Of a stretch of 34,839 nucleotides of DNA, positions 1 to 9,152 are shown piece by piece (the stretch's first letter is position 1; each line of letters begins with the position of its first letter). Location of the stretch: NCBI GenBank assembly GCA_028709965.1, contig JAQUTA010000013.1, positions 1 to 34,839 on the forward strand, written 5' to 3'. The stretch is from Lutispora sp. GTDB lineage: Bacteria > Bacillota > Clostridia > Lutisporales > Lutisporaceae. Position numbers and translations under genes: made by a program. A model generated the notes under the pieces. It saw only the letters and a program-made list of their open reading frames with translations, searched no databases and was not told the origin of the DNA.

Positions 1-71
1 AATTTTATATTTACATCATCAAAAAGCTTTCTTCCACCATATCTAAGGCTTATGTTTACTACATTAATCAT
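1..71 (-). CDS. ABC-F family ATPase, N-terminal fragment (runs off left edge)
   Basis: The ATG at 69-71 opens a frame of 23 codons that runs off the window. It begins MINVVNISLRYGGRKLF, the usual first strand of an ABC-F nucleotide-binding domain: a short beta strand followed by a Tyr/Phe-Gly-Gly-(R/K)-x-Leu-Phe A-loop. A purine-rich AAAAGGGG lies 7 bases before the start. ABC-F proteins are soluble double-ATPase proteins that act on ribosomes and have no membrane domain. Which ABC-F subgroup it belongs to cannot be told from 23 residues. It is transcribed away from the rest of the window and is separated from the next minus-strand gene by a terminator. Confidence 0.7.
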   Translation of the reverse strand, partial: MINVVNISLRYGGRKLFDDVNIK

Positions 72-105
72 TTCTAATCCCCTTTTAAAATTATCATACT
101 TGGAT

Positions 106-114
106 ATTATAACA
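106..114 (-). promoter_or_regulatory. Extended -10 promoter for the ABC-F gene
   Basis: Read on the minus strand this is TGTTATAAT, an extended -10 (TG-N-TATAAT), 35 bases before the start codon. No convincing -35 box lies at 16-18 bases, which is common for extended -10 promoters. Confidence 0.45.
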
Positions 115-138
115 TAGATAGAGCTACTATATCAGCAA

Positions 139-183
139 TAAAAAAAGGCTCTGAAGTAATAGCTGCCTTAGAACCTTTTTTTT
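139..183 (-). terminator. Intrinsic terminator of the 168-629 gene
   Basis: On the minus strand AAAAAAAGGUUCU pairs with AGAGCCUUUUUUU around a 17-base loop, followed by a U run. The last three codons and the stop codon of the upstream gene form the 5' arm. The terminator separates this gene set from the ABC-F gene. Confidence 0.75.
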
Positions 184-629
184 GACTTGCTTTTTGGTTT
201 GATAAGCTTAATGATAACAATTCCTGTGCCTATTATAATAATATTACCCATTTTGAATCCTGTTTCACTTTCCAGCGCATTCATCTGTGGTAAAGCATTT
301 AAATATTTAACAGGAGCCATGCTTATATTTGAATCAGATATTTTAACATATACTGCACTTCCAATTTTATAAGTAAATCCATCAACTTTTTTTCCATTGG
401 GCAGGGTAAAGGAATAGCTAACAACATAAGTATATCTATTTGGTACAGATTCATTTCTTTCCCCTCCCTGCCTTCTTATGTTTGTTATAATAGCAGTATC
501 CTTCTCCCCAACAATACCTAGACTAATATGAATTAGACCATATAAAATTAACATAATTGCAATGATTGTAACAAATACAGGACCAAACTTTTTATTCACA
601 TTAAATCTAAACACAAAACTAATCTCCAT
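168..629 (-). CDS. Small membrane protein, DUF3592-like
   Basis: 153 residues. One hydrophobic segment lies near the N-terminus (about 15-38), followed by a polar beta-rich part (about 45-105) and a second hydrophobic segment (about 126-143) before a Lys-rich tail ending SKSKKRF. This TM - extracytoplasmic beta domain - TM layout, with a central Tyr-x-Val-x-Tyr-x-Phe stretch, resembles DUF3592 proteins; that match is by eye and tentative. The start overlaps the end of the preceding gene by 11 bases, so the two are probably co-translated. No enzymatic motif is visible. Confidence 0.6.
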   Translation of the reverse strand: MEISFVFRFNVNKKFGPVFVTIIAIMLILYGLIHISLGIVGEKDTAIITNIRRQGGERNESVPNRYTYVVSYSFTLPNGKKVDGFTYKIGSAVYVKISDSNISMAPVKYLNALPQMNALESETGFKMGNIIIIGTGIVIIKLIKPKSKSKKRF

Positions 630-1191
630 TCATTTTTACTTTGTCTAAAATTATATCTCTCACTAACTCAAAGTTATCATCGTTACAAAACAAAGCAATT
701 TTTTCAGCAAAACCTCCCCTAATAACTATGGATTTTGATTTAGGATAAACCTTAACTTTTTTTATGCTTTTCCATTTAACAAGTACATATTGTCTGGATT
801 GAGCCAAAATACCTCCTCCTGCGGCAGAAGGTTTGCCTGAAAGTATTCCAATAATAACTAACAAAACATTTATAATTTTATTTTTCTTAGCCTGTTTTTC
901 TTGAGTATAATTGAGAATTCCTTTGCTATCTATCACATAACCCGCATCATATTTGCCACCATATATAAGAATGATAAACATAAATGACATCACAAAAAAT
1001 ATTCCTATAAATATCAATGGATATCCTATTCCATCCCTAGATATATCTCCCTTTGATACTATTAGCAATACAATTATCAGAATGCCAAAAGGAATTCCCA
1101 GTGCTAAACCTAGATCCTTTAAGATTACTGTGTTTTTGAATAAAGGTACTTTAATCTCCCATTTAATTTTTTCAGTGTTGAAATCATCCAT
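619..1191 (-). CDS. Hypothetical membrane protein with two N-terminal spans
   Basis: 190 residues, not recognised. Residues 1-22 are polar and cytoplasm-like. Two hydrophobic spans follow (about 27-47 and 58-77). The C-terminal half is soluble, Lys-rich and beta-like (about 85-185), broken by a short hydrophobic stretch and a Gly-rich turn near 115-127. The layout recalls bacterial PH-like or YcxB-like membrane proteins, but no signature confirms it. The start is supported by GAGGTG nine bases upstream. It overlaps the next gene (168-629) by 11 bases, which suggests linked translation and perhaps a complex. Confidence 0.55.
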   Translation of the reverse strand: MDDFNTEKIKWEIKVPLFKNTVILKDLGLALGIPFGILIIVLLIVSKGDISRDGIGYPLIFIGIFFVMSFMFIILIYGGKYDAGYVIDSKGILNYTQEKQAKKNKIINVLLVIIGILSGKPSAAGGGILAQSRQYVLVKWKSIKKVKVYPKSKSIVIRGGFAEKIALFCNDDNFELVRDIILDKVKMNGD

Positions 1192-1279
1192 AACTTTTCA
1201 CCTCAATTTTTTCAGCAAAGACCGTTTGCATATGATATCTAAGTAGTAATAAGCTTCAATCTTAAGAATGGACAAATTC

Positions 1280-1804
1280 TTAATCAATTACATTAGGAGT
1301 AATACCTGTTTCATAACGAAAACGCTCTACAAAGTCCCGCAATTCTTGTGTTGATAAAGAACCATGCAAAAGCCGTATTGTTTTATTCCAATTATCCTTT
1401 CCATAAACAATAAAAATAAAGTCATGGTCTATTTTCACTTCTATAAGTTTGATTCCATCCACATTGAATTTAATCACCTTTGAGCCGAGAAGTACACCAA
1501 AACAAGATATAATATATTCTATAACAATGGTAGACAATGTATTATAAATTTTTTTCTCGCAATTTTCTTCTATTTTAGTAACTTGAATATAAATAATTTT
1601 ATTGTCCATTATCAATTTAGCAGTGTTATACCTATAGTATTCCGCTGCAAGTAATGCTGCAAGCACAGTAAAAAGCAAAACAAAAACAATGCGAATATCA
1701 ATGTTGAAAATAGTGTAACCCTCTATGAAGAAAAACAGGCATAACAATAATACAATACAGCTCAAAGCAGTATATAAAGCAAGCTTCATCTGTATTATTC
1801 TCAT
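1280..1804 (-). CDS. Hypothetical membrane protein
   Basis: 174 residues, not recognised. Two closely spaced hydrophobic segments (about 8-28 and 36-56) lead into a polar C-terminal domain of about 115 residues with alternating beta-type hydrophobics. The shape matches the neighbouring 190-residue protein, and the two could be distant paralogues. The start has AGGAG and GAGGT upstream. It begins 18 bases after the stop of the secreted protein gene, so it is probably in the same transcript. Confidence 0.55.
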   Translation of the reverse strand: MRIIQMKLALYTALSCIVLLLCLFFFIEGYTIFNIDIRIVFVLLFTVLAALLAAEYYRYNTAKLIMDNKIIYIQVTKIEENCEKKIYNTLSTIVIEYIISCFGVLLGSKVIKFNVDGIKLIEVKIDHDFIFIVYGKDNWNKTIRLLHGSLSTQELRDFVERFRYETGITPNVID

Positions 1805-1822
1805 ATACCTCAGCTCCTGTCT

Positions 1823-3550
1823 TTATTCCTCATATACAATAACTGCTTCCTTGGTACTGTTTATCCAGTCAACCTTACAGTTTAAATTTTCTGCAGCAAA
1901 TCTAACAGGTACAAAGGTTCTGCTGTTTTTTGATGCTGGAGCCACATCCATTTTTTTGCTTACTCCATTAATTTTAATATCTGTTTTTCCCATCCACATT
2001 TCAACTGTGTTTCCTCTTGCCTTAAGGGTTATCTTCTGAGTTCCTCCATCCCAACCTACTGTTCCACCCATAGCTTCAACAACAGCTCTTATTGGTACCA
2101 TGGTTCTGCCCGCTATTACAACAGGAGCTGTTCCTCTGCCTGGATCTACCTCTTGATCTACTCCATCAATGCTCATTTTTGGGCTTTCCAGCTTAAGCAT
2201 GATAAAGTGCTTGTAGCTTCCGGGCTTATAGGCCTGGTTGCCGGTTTTTACTGTAAATGTAGCTATAACATTTCCCAGTTTTTCTTCTATGCCTTCAAAG
2301 GGCTTTGCTTCTGCTAGCACCGGCTTTACCGTATAGTAATAGGTAGTATTTGGTTCAACATTTACATCTGCATAAGAGGTACTGGTAATATAAAAGTCCG
2401 TTACGGATATACCCAAGCTATTGGTTGAAGTTGATCTGAATAGTCTGTAGCCGAGTCCATTAGCCGGCTGCCACATAATTCTGGAGCCTGATTCAAAAGC
2501 TTCTGCACCGCTGCTGCTTGTAGTTGGTGTGGGGATTGTTGGTGCTGAAGGTTTGGGTGCCAATATAACCTCAGTTATACGCTTTCCGCCTTCCCAATTC
2601 CCCCAACTGCCATCAGAACCGTAACGCCATTTTCCTGAAAAACTTTTACCATCAGCAGCCATAGTTAGTATCATATCTCCCGCATCATTTGGCGGTGCAT
2701 AAGCAGGAGATTCAGACCATGTGCCTGTAAGAACATCTCCAGAAATAGTACCACTTATTTTGCCTTTATCATGGGTATATGTGCCTGTGACAGTTGAACC
2801 GTTTTGAGTTAGCACCATCTTGCCCCAATTAGTATCCCATTCACCTTGCCATGAATATGTTCCTAAATTCAAATTGCCTGTGGATACTATAGCTCCTAAT
2901 GATCCTACTTGTTCCCATTCATAAGTATATCTTACACCCAGTAATCCGGGTGATCCTGCGACAACCCCTGCATACAGGGCACATTTGCTTCCGGGTGAGC
3001 CTTCTCCCCTGAACTGTAGCGTCATATTTGCACTATAAGATTGCTGTGCCTGTGCATCCCGATTGTACCCAATACCCGGATATTTTGCTTTGGCGCCATC
3101 GGCATAGGTTATCACTGCATCTACACTACTGCTGGTACCACTGCCTAGGTCTAGCCCTTGGGCATCCAATTTTAAATAGGGAATGAAGCCTATGCTGTAA
3201 TTGCCGTTTTTGTTACTGATTACACTTTGCTCAAGCTTAAGAGTCACAGTTTGTCCGGCTTGTATAGTATTTGGAGGATTGCTCCAGGTATAAACCGCAT
3301 GCATATCTGTTGGATTATTATAATCCTTTGAGGCATATACACCCAATCCGTAAGGCCATGCCAGCTGCAGTTCGGCGGTATTGCCCTTCAGACTGCCTGT
3401 AAAACCTTCTGATTCCGGTATGGGAAATTGATAGGTATCTACCAGTACCCAAGCGGATTCTCCTTCTACAGCTGATACGGTCGTGGTTAAACCCATAGTG
3501 AAACTATAAATAAATAATAATGCAATAACTAATGATAATATCCTTTTCAT
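1823..3550 (-). CDS. Secreted multidomain protein with C-terminal copper-amine-oxidase-N-like domain
   Basis: 575 residues from the ATG at 3550, which has AGGAGG eight bases upstream; a frame extension to a TTG at 3589 has no ribosome binding site. Residues 1-27 form a Sec signal peptide. An N-terminal domain of about 190 residues is unrecognised. A Gly/Trp-rich repeat region (about 220-320: [16 protein letters not shown], [22 protein letters not shown]) looks like a small beta-barrel domain seen in clostridial exported proteins. A fibronectin-III-like segment follows (about 345-420). The last 115 residues ([20 protein letters not shown] ... [13 protein letters not shown]) are a clear copper amine oxidase N-terminal-like (stalk) domain, common on clostridial surface proteins and not a sign of oxidase activity. 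It is first in a likely operon with three small membrane proteins. A surface or adhesion role is inferred only. Confidence 0.85.
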   Translation of the reverse strand: MKRILSLVIALLFIYSFTMGLTTTVSAVEGESAWVLVDTYQFPIPESEGFTGSLKGNTAELQLAWPYGLGVYASKDYNNPTDMHAVYTWSNPPNTIQAGQTVTLKLEQSVISNKNGNYSIGFIPYLKLDAQGLDLGSGTSSSVDAVITYADGAKAKYPGIGYNRDAQAQQSYSANMTLQFRGEGSPGSKCALYAGVVAGSPGLLGVRYTYEWEQVGSLGAIVSTGNLNLGTYSWQGEWDTNWGKMVLTQNGSTVTGTYTHDKGKISGTISGDVLTGTWSESPAYAPPNDAGDMILTMAADGKSFSGKWRYGSDGSWGNWEGGKRITEVILAPKPSAPTIPTPTTSSSGAEAFESGSRIMWQPANGLGYRLFRSTSTNSLGISVTDFYITSTSYADVNVEPNTTYYYTVKPVLAEAKPFEGIEEKLGNVIATFTVKTGNQAYKPGSYKHFIMLKLESPKMSIDGVDQEVDPGRGTAPVVIAGRTMVPIRAVVEAMGGTVGWDGGTQKITLKARGNTVEMWMGKTDIKINGVSKKMDVAPASKNSRTFVPVRFAAENLNCKVDWINSTKEAVIVYEE

Positions 3551-3638
3551 AATAAATATCCTCCTTTTTTTAATCTTGTTAGTACTCAATATAGTTTATT
3601 TTTATTCAAAAGTCTCCACCTGAAAAGGGTGATTTCAC

Positions 3639-3675
3639 AAAAACCTCCTCACCCATTTCGGGTGAGGAGGTTTTT
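3639..3675. terminator. Perfect 16-bp terminator hairpin ending the LuxR-type gene
   Basis: Arms 3639-3654 and 3660-3675 are perfect complements around a 5-base loop and are flanked by A and T runs on both sides, so it could work in either direction. On the minus strand it ends the 3649-5067 gene, and the arms also encode that protein's last residues and stop codon. Confidence 0.85.
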
Positions 3676-5067
3676 ATTTTCTTTTTGCATCAGTAAATTG
3701 ACAAGCTCCACTTTGCTTTGCACGCTAAATTTAGAATAGATGTTTTTAATATGTGTTTTAATAGTATTTTCACTCAGATTGAGTTCATTGGCTATCATTT
3801 TATAAGTTCTCCCTTTCAAAAGTAAAGCTGTTATTTCACTTTCACGTTGAGTCAATTTGCCTTCTATTACAAAATTATAGATTGTTTCGCTTTGTTTTGA
3901 CGGCGTCATTTCATATAGCATATTTAAAAAAACATGGTTTTTCAACAGCAGTGAAAGATATTTATGAAGCAGTGGGAGAATGATGAGAGTAAAAAAAACT
4001 ATAGAAAGTGCTAGTATTGAAGAGTTATAGCTTTTAGTATCGTTAGCGCTAATTGCACTTCCTAGCATACCGCCTATCAATACTCCAAGTACATTCGCAG
4101 AAAGCCCAATGCCAAGTATTTTTGCAGGATTATCATCAAAATCCAACATTTCTCCAAGAATACTCCACCAAAAGAGGTCATATACACCACAAGCTCCCAG
4201 CATTAGAGTATTAATGACAAGGTAGCTTACAACAGAACGATCAAACATCATAAAGGCTATAAAGGAAAAGCCAATCATAGCTATTGCTACATAAAGTAAA
4301 TAATTCCTATTTGTTTTTCTCGGAAGGTTCTTCATAATATATAGAGCAATAATATATGGCACAGCCCAATACCAACTGACAAGCCATTGGTGATGTTCAA
4401 AAGCCGGATTGATTACCTGATACATCAACCCAGAGTTAATAGTGATTACTACAATGAAAAAACATAAAAAAGCAAGAGGCTTTATGGGACTTACAGTATC
4501 CTTTGATTCTTTATTGTCGCTATGAGCATCTATCTTCACATTCTCCGGTAATCTGAATGCAAAAAATAAAGCTAAACTAAGTATAATCAGCGATAATCCA
4601 AGACCTGCATAAGGTGACAAATGTATAGCAGTCATATTTAAAGCAATCATCAATACATTTGAATATATAAGTACATCTGCAGCAGTTTTGATCCTTTCAT
4701 TGGGTAGACTATAGTTCTTAAAATAAAAACCCCAGGCTGCTACACAGAGACCAGCCATAAAAGAGGCTGCTAACAGCGATATATTCCATATAACAGATGG
4801 ATAAAAAAAGAATGGTAGACTGCCTGCCATGCACAACACAACAGAAACAATCACCAGGTGTTTTGCCGCCTCCATGGTCTTAATAAAAAAACCGGAGGTA
4901 AATAAACCGACACAATGAGCAGCTATTGAGGCAAAAATAATGCTATGAGCATCTATATAAAATCTATCAGTGATAGCATACAAAACTTGACCTTCAAAGG
5001 GAAAAGCTAGCAGCCATGAAAAGAACAATGAAAACACAATTATTGATAAACTGCGCTCCTTTTCCAA
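3649..5067 (-). CDS. LuxR-family regulator with multi-span (MFS-like) membrane domain
   Basis: 472 residues. About 390 residues form some 10-12 hydrophobic spans resembling a major-facilitator fold. A cytoplasmic tail follows with a canonical LuxR/GerE helix-turn-helix (about 405-460: LTQRESEITALLLKGRTYK, then IANELNLSENTIKTHIKNIY). This architecture, a membrane sensor fused directly to a LuxR DNA-binding domain, is known from Actinobacteria such as Eggerthella and some Clostridia, where it acts as a one-component regulator. The ligand is unknown. The start is TTG with GGGGGG seven bases upstream; no closer ATG fits. A TTGGAA-17-TATAAT promoter lies just upstream. Possible targets are the secreted-protein operon downstream or the divergent HD-domain gene. 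Confidence 0.85.
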   Translation of the reverse strand: MEKERSLSIIVFSLFFSWLLAFPFEGQVLYAITDRFYIDAHSIIFASIAAHCVGLFTSGFFIKTMEAAKHLVIVSVVLCMAGSLPFFFYPSVIWNISLLAASFMAGLCVAAWGFYFKNYSLPNERIKTAADVLIYSNVLMIALNMTAIHLSPYAGLGLSLIILSLALFFAFRLPENVKIDAHSDNKESKDTVSPIKPLAFLCFFIVVITINSGLMYQVINPAFEHHQWLVSWYWAVPYIIALYIMKNLPRKTNRNYLLYVAIAMIGFSFIAFMMFDRSVVSYLVINTLMLGACGVYDLFWWSILGEMLDFDDNPAKILGIGLSANVLGVLIGGMLGSAISANDTKSYNSSILALSIVFFTLIILPLLHKYLSLLLKNHVFLNMLYEMTPSKQSETIYNFVIEGKLTQRESEITALLLKGRTYKMIANELNLSENTIKTHIKNIYSKFSVQSKVELVNLLMQKENKNLLTRNG

Positions 5068-5105
5068 TGATATCCCCCCATGAATAACTTTAGTTATTAG
5101 ATTAT

Positions 5106-5134
5106 ATTATACCTCCTAATATTTAATCTTCCAA
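5106..5134 (-). promoter_or_regulatory. Sigma-A promoter of the LuxR-type regulator
   Basis: On the minus strand TTGGAA at 5129-5134 is separated by 17 bases from TATAAT at 5106-5111, a near-consensus vegetative promoter about 40 bases before the TTG start. Confidence 0.65.
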
Positions 5135-5168
5135 GATATGAATACACTGTTCTAGAATATTTTTTATA

Positions 5169-5197
5169 TTGACATAAAGTAAATTAAAGCTTACTAT
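5169..5197 (+). promoter_or_regulatory. Sigma-A promoter of the HD-domain gene
   Basis: TTGACA at 5169-5174, a 17-base spacer, and TACTAT at 5192-5197. A perfect AT palindrome (TAATAATA-G-TATTATTA, 5201-5217) follows, covering the likely transcription start region and 5' leader, and could be an operator. Confidence 0.65.
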
Positions 5198-5237
5198 TTT
5201 TAATAATAGTATTATTATTGGGAAAGAAGGTTAAAAA

Positions 5238-5813
5238 ATGAAAAACCAAAAACCTACAAGAGCTGAAGCCTTCGAGCTCCTGAAGAAGTATAACAAAAGC
5301 GAAAGCTTAATACGTCATGCACTGACTGTTGAAGCTGTAATGCAGCACTTTGCAGAAATTTTTGATGAGCCCGATAAGGAAAAATGGGCTGTTATAGGCC
5401 TCGTTCATGATTTGGATTATGAAATGTTTCCAAATCAACACTGCATAAAGGTTAGAGAAATACTCTTAGAAGAAGGATGGCCTGAAGACTACATAAGAGC
5501 AATAGAAAGTCATGGTTGGGGACTTTGTTCAGAAGTTGAACCTATTAAGAAGATGGAAAAAGTGCTTTATGCCACTGATGAATTGACTGGACTTATTACT
5601 GCCGCCGCTCTACTCCGTCCTAGTAGAAGTGTGTTAGATTTGGAAGTAAAATCTATAAAGAAAAAATGGAAGGACAAGAGGTTTGCGGCCGGGGTAGATA
5701 GGGACGTGATCGAAAAAGGAGTTCTGCTTTTAGAAATGGATTTGAATTTTGTTATAGATGAAACCATCAAAGGCATGCGTAAGGTTGCAGAAGAAATAGG
5801 TTTAAAAGGATAA
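5238..5813 (+). CDS. HD-superfamily (HDIG-like) hydrolase
   Basis: 191 residues. The metal-binding pattern of HD phosphohydrolases is visible: His27 (IRHALTVE), the His-Asp pair at 57-58 (GLVHDLDYE), further histidines near 68 and 91, and Asp near 113 (YATDELTGLI). Small stand-alone HD proteins of this type are common in Clostridia and usually annotated as HDIG-domain hydrolases acting on nucleotides or phosphate esters; the substrate is unknown. The start has AAAGAAGG upstream and a strong promoter. The gene is monocistronic, ending in a 19-bp perfect terminator shared with the liv operon on the other strand. It diverges from the LuxR-type regulator across a 170-base promoter region. Confidence 0.85.
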   Translation: MKNQKPTRAEAFELLKKYNKSESLIRHALTVEAVMQHFAEIFDEPDKEKWAVIGLVHDLDYEMFPNQHCIKVREILLEEGWPEDYIRAIESHGWGLCSEVEPIKKMEKVLYATDELTGLITAAALLRPSRSVLDLEVKSIKKKWKDKRFAAGVDRDVIEKGVLLLEMDLNFVIDETIKGMRKVAEEIGLKG

Positions 5814-5853
5814 GTGAGGGATAAAATTTCTATTCCTCACTTATCCTTTTAAA
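5801..5853. terminator. Bidirectional terminator between HD gene and livF
   Basis: Perfect 19-bp arms (5801-5819 and 5835-5853) around a 15-base loop, with AAAA/TTTT at the stem base on both sides. The stop codon of the HD gene (5811-5813) lies inside the left arm. It lies between convergent genes and can serve both. Confidence 0.9.
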
Positions 5854-5859
5854 TACTTG

Positions 5860-6567
5860 TTAAATTTTAACACCCAAGTAAGCTTCACGTATCGACGGAT
5901 TATCGGCAATTTCCTTCGCAGAGCCTTCCATTTTGATCTTTCCTTGCTCCAATACATAAGCTCTATCTGCTATGGCTAAAGCTTTATAAGCATTTTGCTC
6001 AACTAGTAAAATGGTTTTATCCATTTTACTTATATTCACTATTATATCAAACACTGTCTGTACCAAGAGAGGTGCCAACCCCAGAGAAGGTTCATCTAGA
6101 AGCATTATTTCTGGATCGCTCATAAGACCCCTGCCCATAGCAAGCATCTGTTGTTCCCCTCCGCTTAGAGTTCCTGCTATCTGCTTTTCTCTTTCTTTTA
6201 ATCTTGGAAAAAGCTCATATACCTTCTCCAAATCTTCTTTTATCTTGTTTTTATCATTTCTCAAGAAGGCTCCTAGCATAATATTATCCTCGACAGTGAG
6301 GTTTGCAAAAACCAATCTTCCCTCAGGCACTTGGCTTATTCCCATTTTAACTACCTTATTGGGGTTAATTGGCAATTTTTCATCTTTATATGTTATTATT
6401 CCCTGTTTATATTTCAAAAATCCGGATATTGCATTAAGTAGTGTAGATTTGCCGGCTCCATTTGAGCCAATTATTGTCACAATCTCACCTTTATTAATAT
6501 CTAGGCTAACCCCTTTTAGCGCATGAATACCACCATAGAATACATTTAAATCTTCAACCTTTAACAT
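5860..6567 (-). CDS. livF: Branched-chain amino acid-type ABC transporter ATPase LivF
   Basis: 235 residues, a typical LivF length. The Walker A motif GSNGAGKST is at 34-42, the signature LSGGEQQ near 134-140, and Walker B IMLLDEPSLGLAP near 154-166. LivF and LivG form the ATPase pair of the hydrophobic amino-acid importer family. It is the last gene of the operon, three bases after livG, and its ribosome binding site (GGAGGGG) lies in the livG end. Family members also import amides, urea or other small molecules, so the substrate is not fixed by sequence. Confidence 0.95.
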   Translation of the reverse strand: MLKVEDLNVFYGGIHALKGVSLDINKGEIVTIIGSNGAGKSTLLNAISGFLKYKQGIITYKDEKLPINPNKVVKMGISQVPEGRLVFANLTVEDNIMLGAFLRNDKNKIKEDLEKVYELFPRLKEREKQIAGTLSGGEQQMLAMGRGLMSDPEIMLLDEPSLGLAPLLVQTVFDIIVNISKMDKTILLVEQNAYKALAIADRAYVLEQGKIKMEGSAKEIADNPSIREAYLGVKI

Positions 6568-6570
6568 CCT

Positions 6571-7335
6571 CTACCCCTCCACTCCTAAATATGCTTCAAT
6601 AACCTTGGGATTATTCTGTATATCCTGAGGGGTTCCTTCAGCTAATTTACAACCAAAATTGAGAACCATAATTTTTTCACATATACCCATTACCAAATCC
6701 ATATGATGGTCAATTATAAGCACACTCAAGTCAAATTTTGGGCGTATATCGGAGATCAAAGTCATAAGCTGGGCTGTTTCGTCTGGATTCATACCTGCCG
6801 CCGGTTCATCAAGGAGCAAAAGCTCAGGATTCAAGGCCAAAGCTCTAGCTATTTCCAATCTTCGCTGCAAGCCATAAGGAAGATTGTTAGCAATTAAATC
6901 TTTTCTATCCTTAAGACCCATAATCTCCAGCAGATCATCCGCTTTCTGCTTAAGCTGTTTTTCTTGTTTTCTGCACCTTGGGAGCCGCAATACAGACTCC
7001 AATAGATTATAATTCCCATTGCTGTGACAGGCAATCAAGACATTCTCATACACAGTAAGCTTCTTGAAAAGCCTAATGTTTTGAAAAGTTCTAGTAATGC
7101 CCTGGCCTGAAATTAAATAAGGTTCCTTGTTAGTTATATCATTATCTTTAAACAGTATTTTGCCATCGGTGACTTTATAAACACCTGTAATAAGATTGAA
7201 TATGGTTGTTTTGCCAGCACCATTTGGCCCTATGAGTCCGCTTATTATCCCTTTTGGAACTCCAAAATCAACATTACCAACTGCAGTAAGACCTCCAAAG
7301 CATTTGGTCAGATTTTTCATTTCTAGTATATTCAT
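6571..7335 (-). CDS. livG: Branched-chain amino acid-type ABC transporter ATPase LivG
   Basis: 254 residues. Walker [10 protein letters not shown] is at 36-44. The signature region has the LivG form ([15 protein letters not shown]) rather than LSGGQ, followed by Walker [16 protein letters not shown] and the C-terminal EAYLGVEG typical of the family. The start overlaps the livM stop in an ATGA, and GGAGGAG lies upstream, indicating translational coupling. Confidence 0.95.
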   Translation of the reverse strand: MNILEMKNLTKCFGGLTAVGNVDFGVPKGIISGLIGPNGAGKTTIFNLITGVYKVTDGKILFKDNDITNKEPYLISGQGITRTFQNIRLFKKLTVYENVLIACHSNGNYNLLESVLRLPRCRKQEKQLKQKADDLLEIMGLKDRKDLIANNLPYGLQRRLEIARALALNPELLLLDEPAAGMNPDETAQLMTLISDIRPKFDLSVLIIDHHMDLVMGICEKIMVLNFGCKLAEGTPQDIQNNPKVIEAYLGVEG

Positions 7336-8234
7336 AACGTATCTCCTCCTTCCATACTTTTTGGAAGGTTTCCCTTTTTACTCCTCATCCTTGTGAAAAG
7401 TTTCTTCATACTTGATGGAGTCAACTCATAGCCACCCATCAAGCCTTCAGGCCTAGATATCATTATAACAATTACGGATAACCCATAAATTACTAGGCGC
7501 CAATTAGAGAAGCTTCTCAATATTTCCGGTAAGGATGTGAGTACAAGAGCTCCAAGTACGCTTCCTGATATGCTGCCTAATCCTCCAAATATAACAATAA
7601 TTGTCAACTCTGTAGATTTTACAAGACTGAACATCTTGGGCTGCAGAAATGTCATGTAATGAGCCATAAGACCTCCAGCAATACCTGCGTAAGCTGCACT
7701 TATCATCAAGGATATAAGCTTATATTTAAAAACATTTATCCCTACGATTTGAGACGCAAGCTCCTCTTCCCTAACAGCAATCATGTTTCTTCCTTGTCTT
7801 GATCTTATTATATTTGCAAGAATAATTATGGCAATTATATTTATAATTAAAACATTTGTGAAATTCGTATAGTTGGGTATTCCAGGCCAACCTCTGGCTC
7901 CTCCGAAATACTGAACATTATCCAGTACAAGCCTTATTGCCTCACCAAAACCTAAAGTAGCAATGCAAAAATAATCTCCTTTGAGGTTTAGTGTAAGCTT
8001 ACCTATTAATGCACTCATTAATGCCGCTGTCAGAGCCCCCATAAGCAATGCAGGTATAAAAGGCCAACCATAATTCACTGTCATCATAGCTGAAGTATAG
8101 CCGCCTATAGCCATAAAGCCTGCATGTCCAAAGGAGAACATGCCTGTAAATCCTGTAAGCAAAGACAATCCAAGAACAGACATGAGATTGATACCAGCAA
8201 GCATCAATATACCTTGAATATAGTATAAATCCAT
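7332..8234 (-). CDS. livM: Branched-chain amino acid-type ABC transporter permease LivM
   Basis: 300 residues with about eight to ten hydrophobic spans. The LivM signature [20 protein letters not shown] is at about 25-44, and the conserved [13 protein letters not shown] loop is near the C-terminus. It pairs with LivH to form the membrane channel. GGGGGGAGG precedes the ATG. It lies 15 bases after livH. Confidence 0.95.
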   Translation of the reverse strand: MDLYYIQGILMLAGINLMSVLGLSLLTGFTGMFSFGHAGFMAIGGYTSAMMTVNYGWPFIPALLMGALTAALMSALIGKLTLNLKGDYFCIATLGFGEAIRLVLDNVQYFGGARGWPGIPNYTNFTNVLIINIIAIIILANIIRSRQGRNMIAVREEELASQIVGINVFKYKLISLMISAAYAGIAGGLMAHYMTFLQPKMFSLVKSTELTIIVIFGGLGSISGSVLGALVLTSLPEILRSFSNWRLVIYGLSVIVIMISRPEGLMGGYELTPSSMKKLFTRMRSKKGNLPKSMEGGDTL

Positions 8235-8249
8235 AATATTGCCTCCCCC

Positions 8250-9128
8250 CTAAGCCTTATCTTCGGTTATTTTGCCCATGAGTCCGCTGGGTCTGAAAAC
8301 CAAAATAGCTATAAGCAGGACAAAAGCAATGAGATCTCTATAATTTGAGGATAAATATCCTGAGGTCATTGTCTCAATTATTCCTAGCAATATGGAACCA
8401 ACAACAGCTCCCGGTAGGCTTCCTAATCCTCCAAATACTGCAGCAATAAATGATTTATTAGTTATTATTCCTATTTGAGGATATACAGTATATTTCATTC
8501 CAAATAAAACGCCTGCTATACCTGCGAAAAATCCGCCAAGAGCAAATACAACAATTATTACGAGATCAGTATTGATTCCCATTAATGCACTGGCCTTAAC
8601 ACTATAAGATGTAGCTTGAATAGCTTTTCCCATCTTTGTAAAATCAATGAAAAATACCAATAAAGCTAAGCATATAGCCGAAATAATAAACATAGTTAAG
8701 TCTATCCTGCCTAATGTGACACTGCCCAATTGAATGGGAGTCCTGGATAATATCTCCGGATAACTTTTGAATGTAGGCCCTATGGTTGCTATTACAATGT
8801 TTTCAAGAAATATTGAAGCACCCATAGCAGAAATAATAAAATACAAGAATGGAGCTTTTCTCTCTCTCAAGGGCTTATAAGCTCCTCTTTCAATAACTAC
8901 TGCAAGTATACCGGTTGTTAACGCTGATGCTATAAAAGCCACAAAAAAAGGTAAACCTAGTTTAGTCAGATAATAATACCCAAAGTAAGCTCCCAACATT
9001 ATGACACCACCATGGGCAAAATTGCTAAAATTCATAATGCTGTAAACCAGCGAATATCCTACTGCCATAAGAGCATAAACGCTTCCTATAGATAGTCCGT
9101 TGATAAGCTGCTGCAAAAATCGTGACAT
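8250..9128 (-). CDS. livH: Branched-chain amino acid-type ABC transporter permease LivH
   Basis: 292 residues, multi-span. The LivH N-terminus FLQQLINGLSIGSVYALMAV, the NFAHGGVIMLGAY motif (about 36-48), and the FGGLGSLPGAVVGS coupling loop near the C-terminus are all present. It follows livK after an 82-base gap that contains a perfect hairpin. GGGGTGA lies upstream of the ATG. Confidence 0.95.
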   Translation of the reverse strand: MSRFLQQLINGLSIGSVYALMAVGYSLVYSIMNFSNFAHGGVIMLGAYFGYYYLTKLGLPFFVAFIASALTTGILAVVIERGAYKPLRERKAPFLYFIISAMGASIFLENIVIATIGPTFKSYPEILSRTPIQLGSVTLGRIDLTMFIISAICLALLVFFIDFTKMGKAIQATSYSVKASALMGINTDLVIIVVFALGGFFAGIAGVLFGMKYTVYPQIGIITNKSFIAAVFGGLGSLPGAVVGSILLGIIETMTSGYLSSNYRDLIAFVLLIAILVFRPSGLMGKITEDKA

Positions 9129-9152
9129 CTCTTCACCCCTAACTGATAAAAT

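Noticed and set aside
1823-3550. Functional copper amine oxidase
   Set aside because: Only the N-terminal-like stalk domain is present at the C-terminus; there is no catalytic domain, and this domain is common on unrelated clostridial surface proteins.
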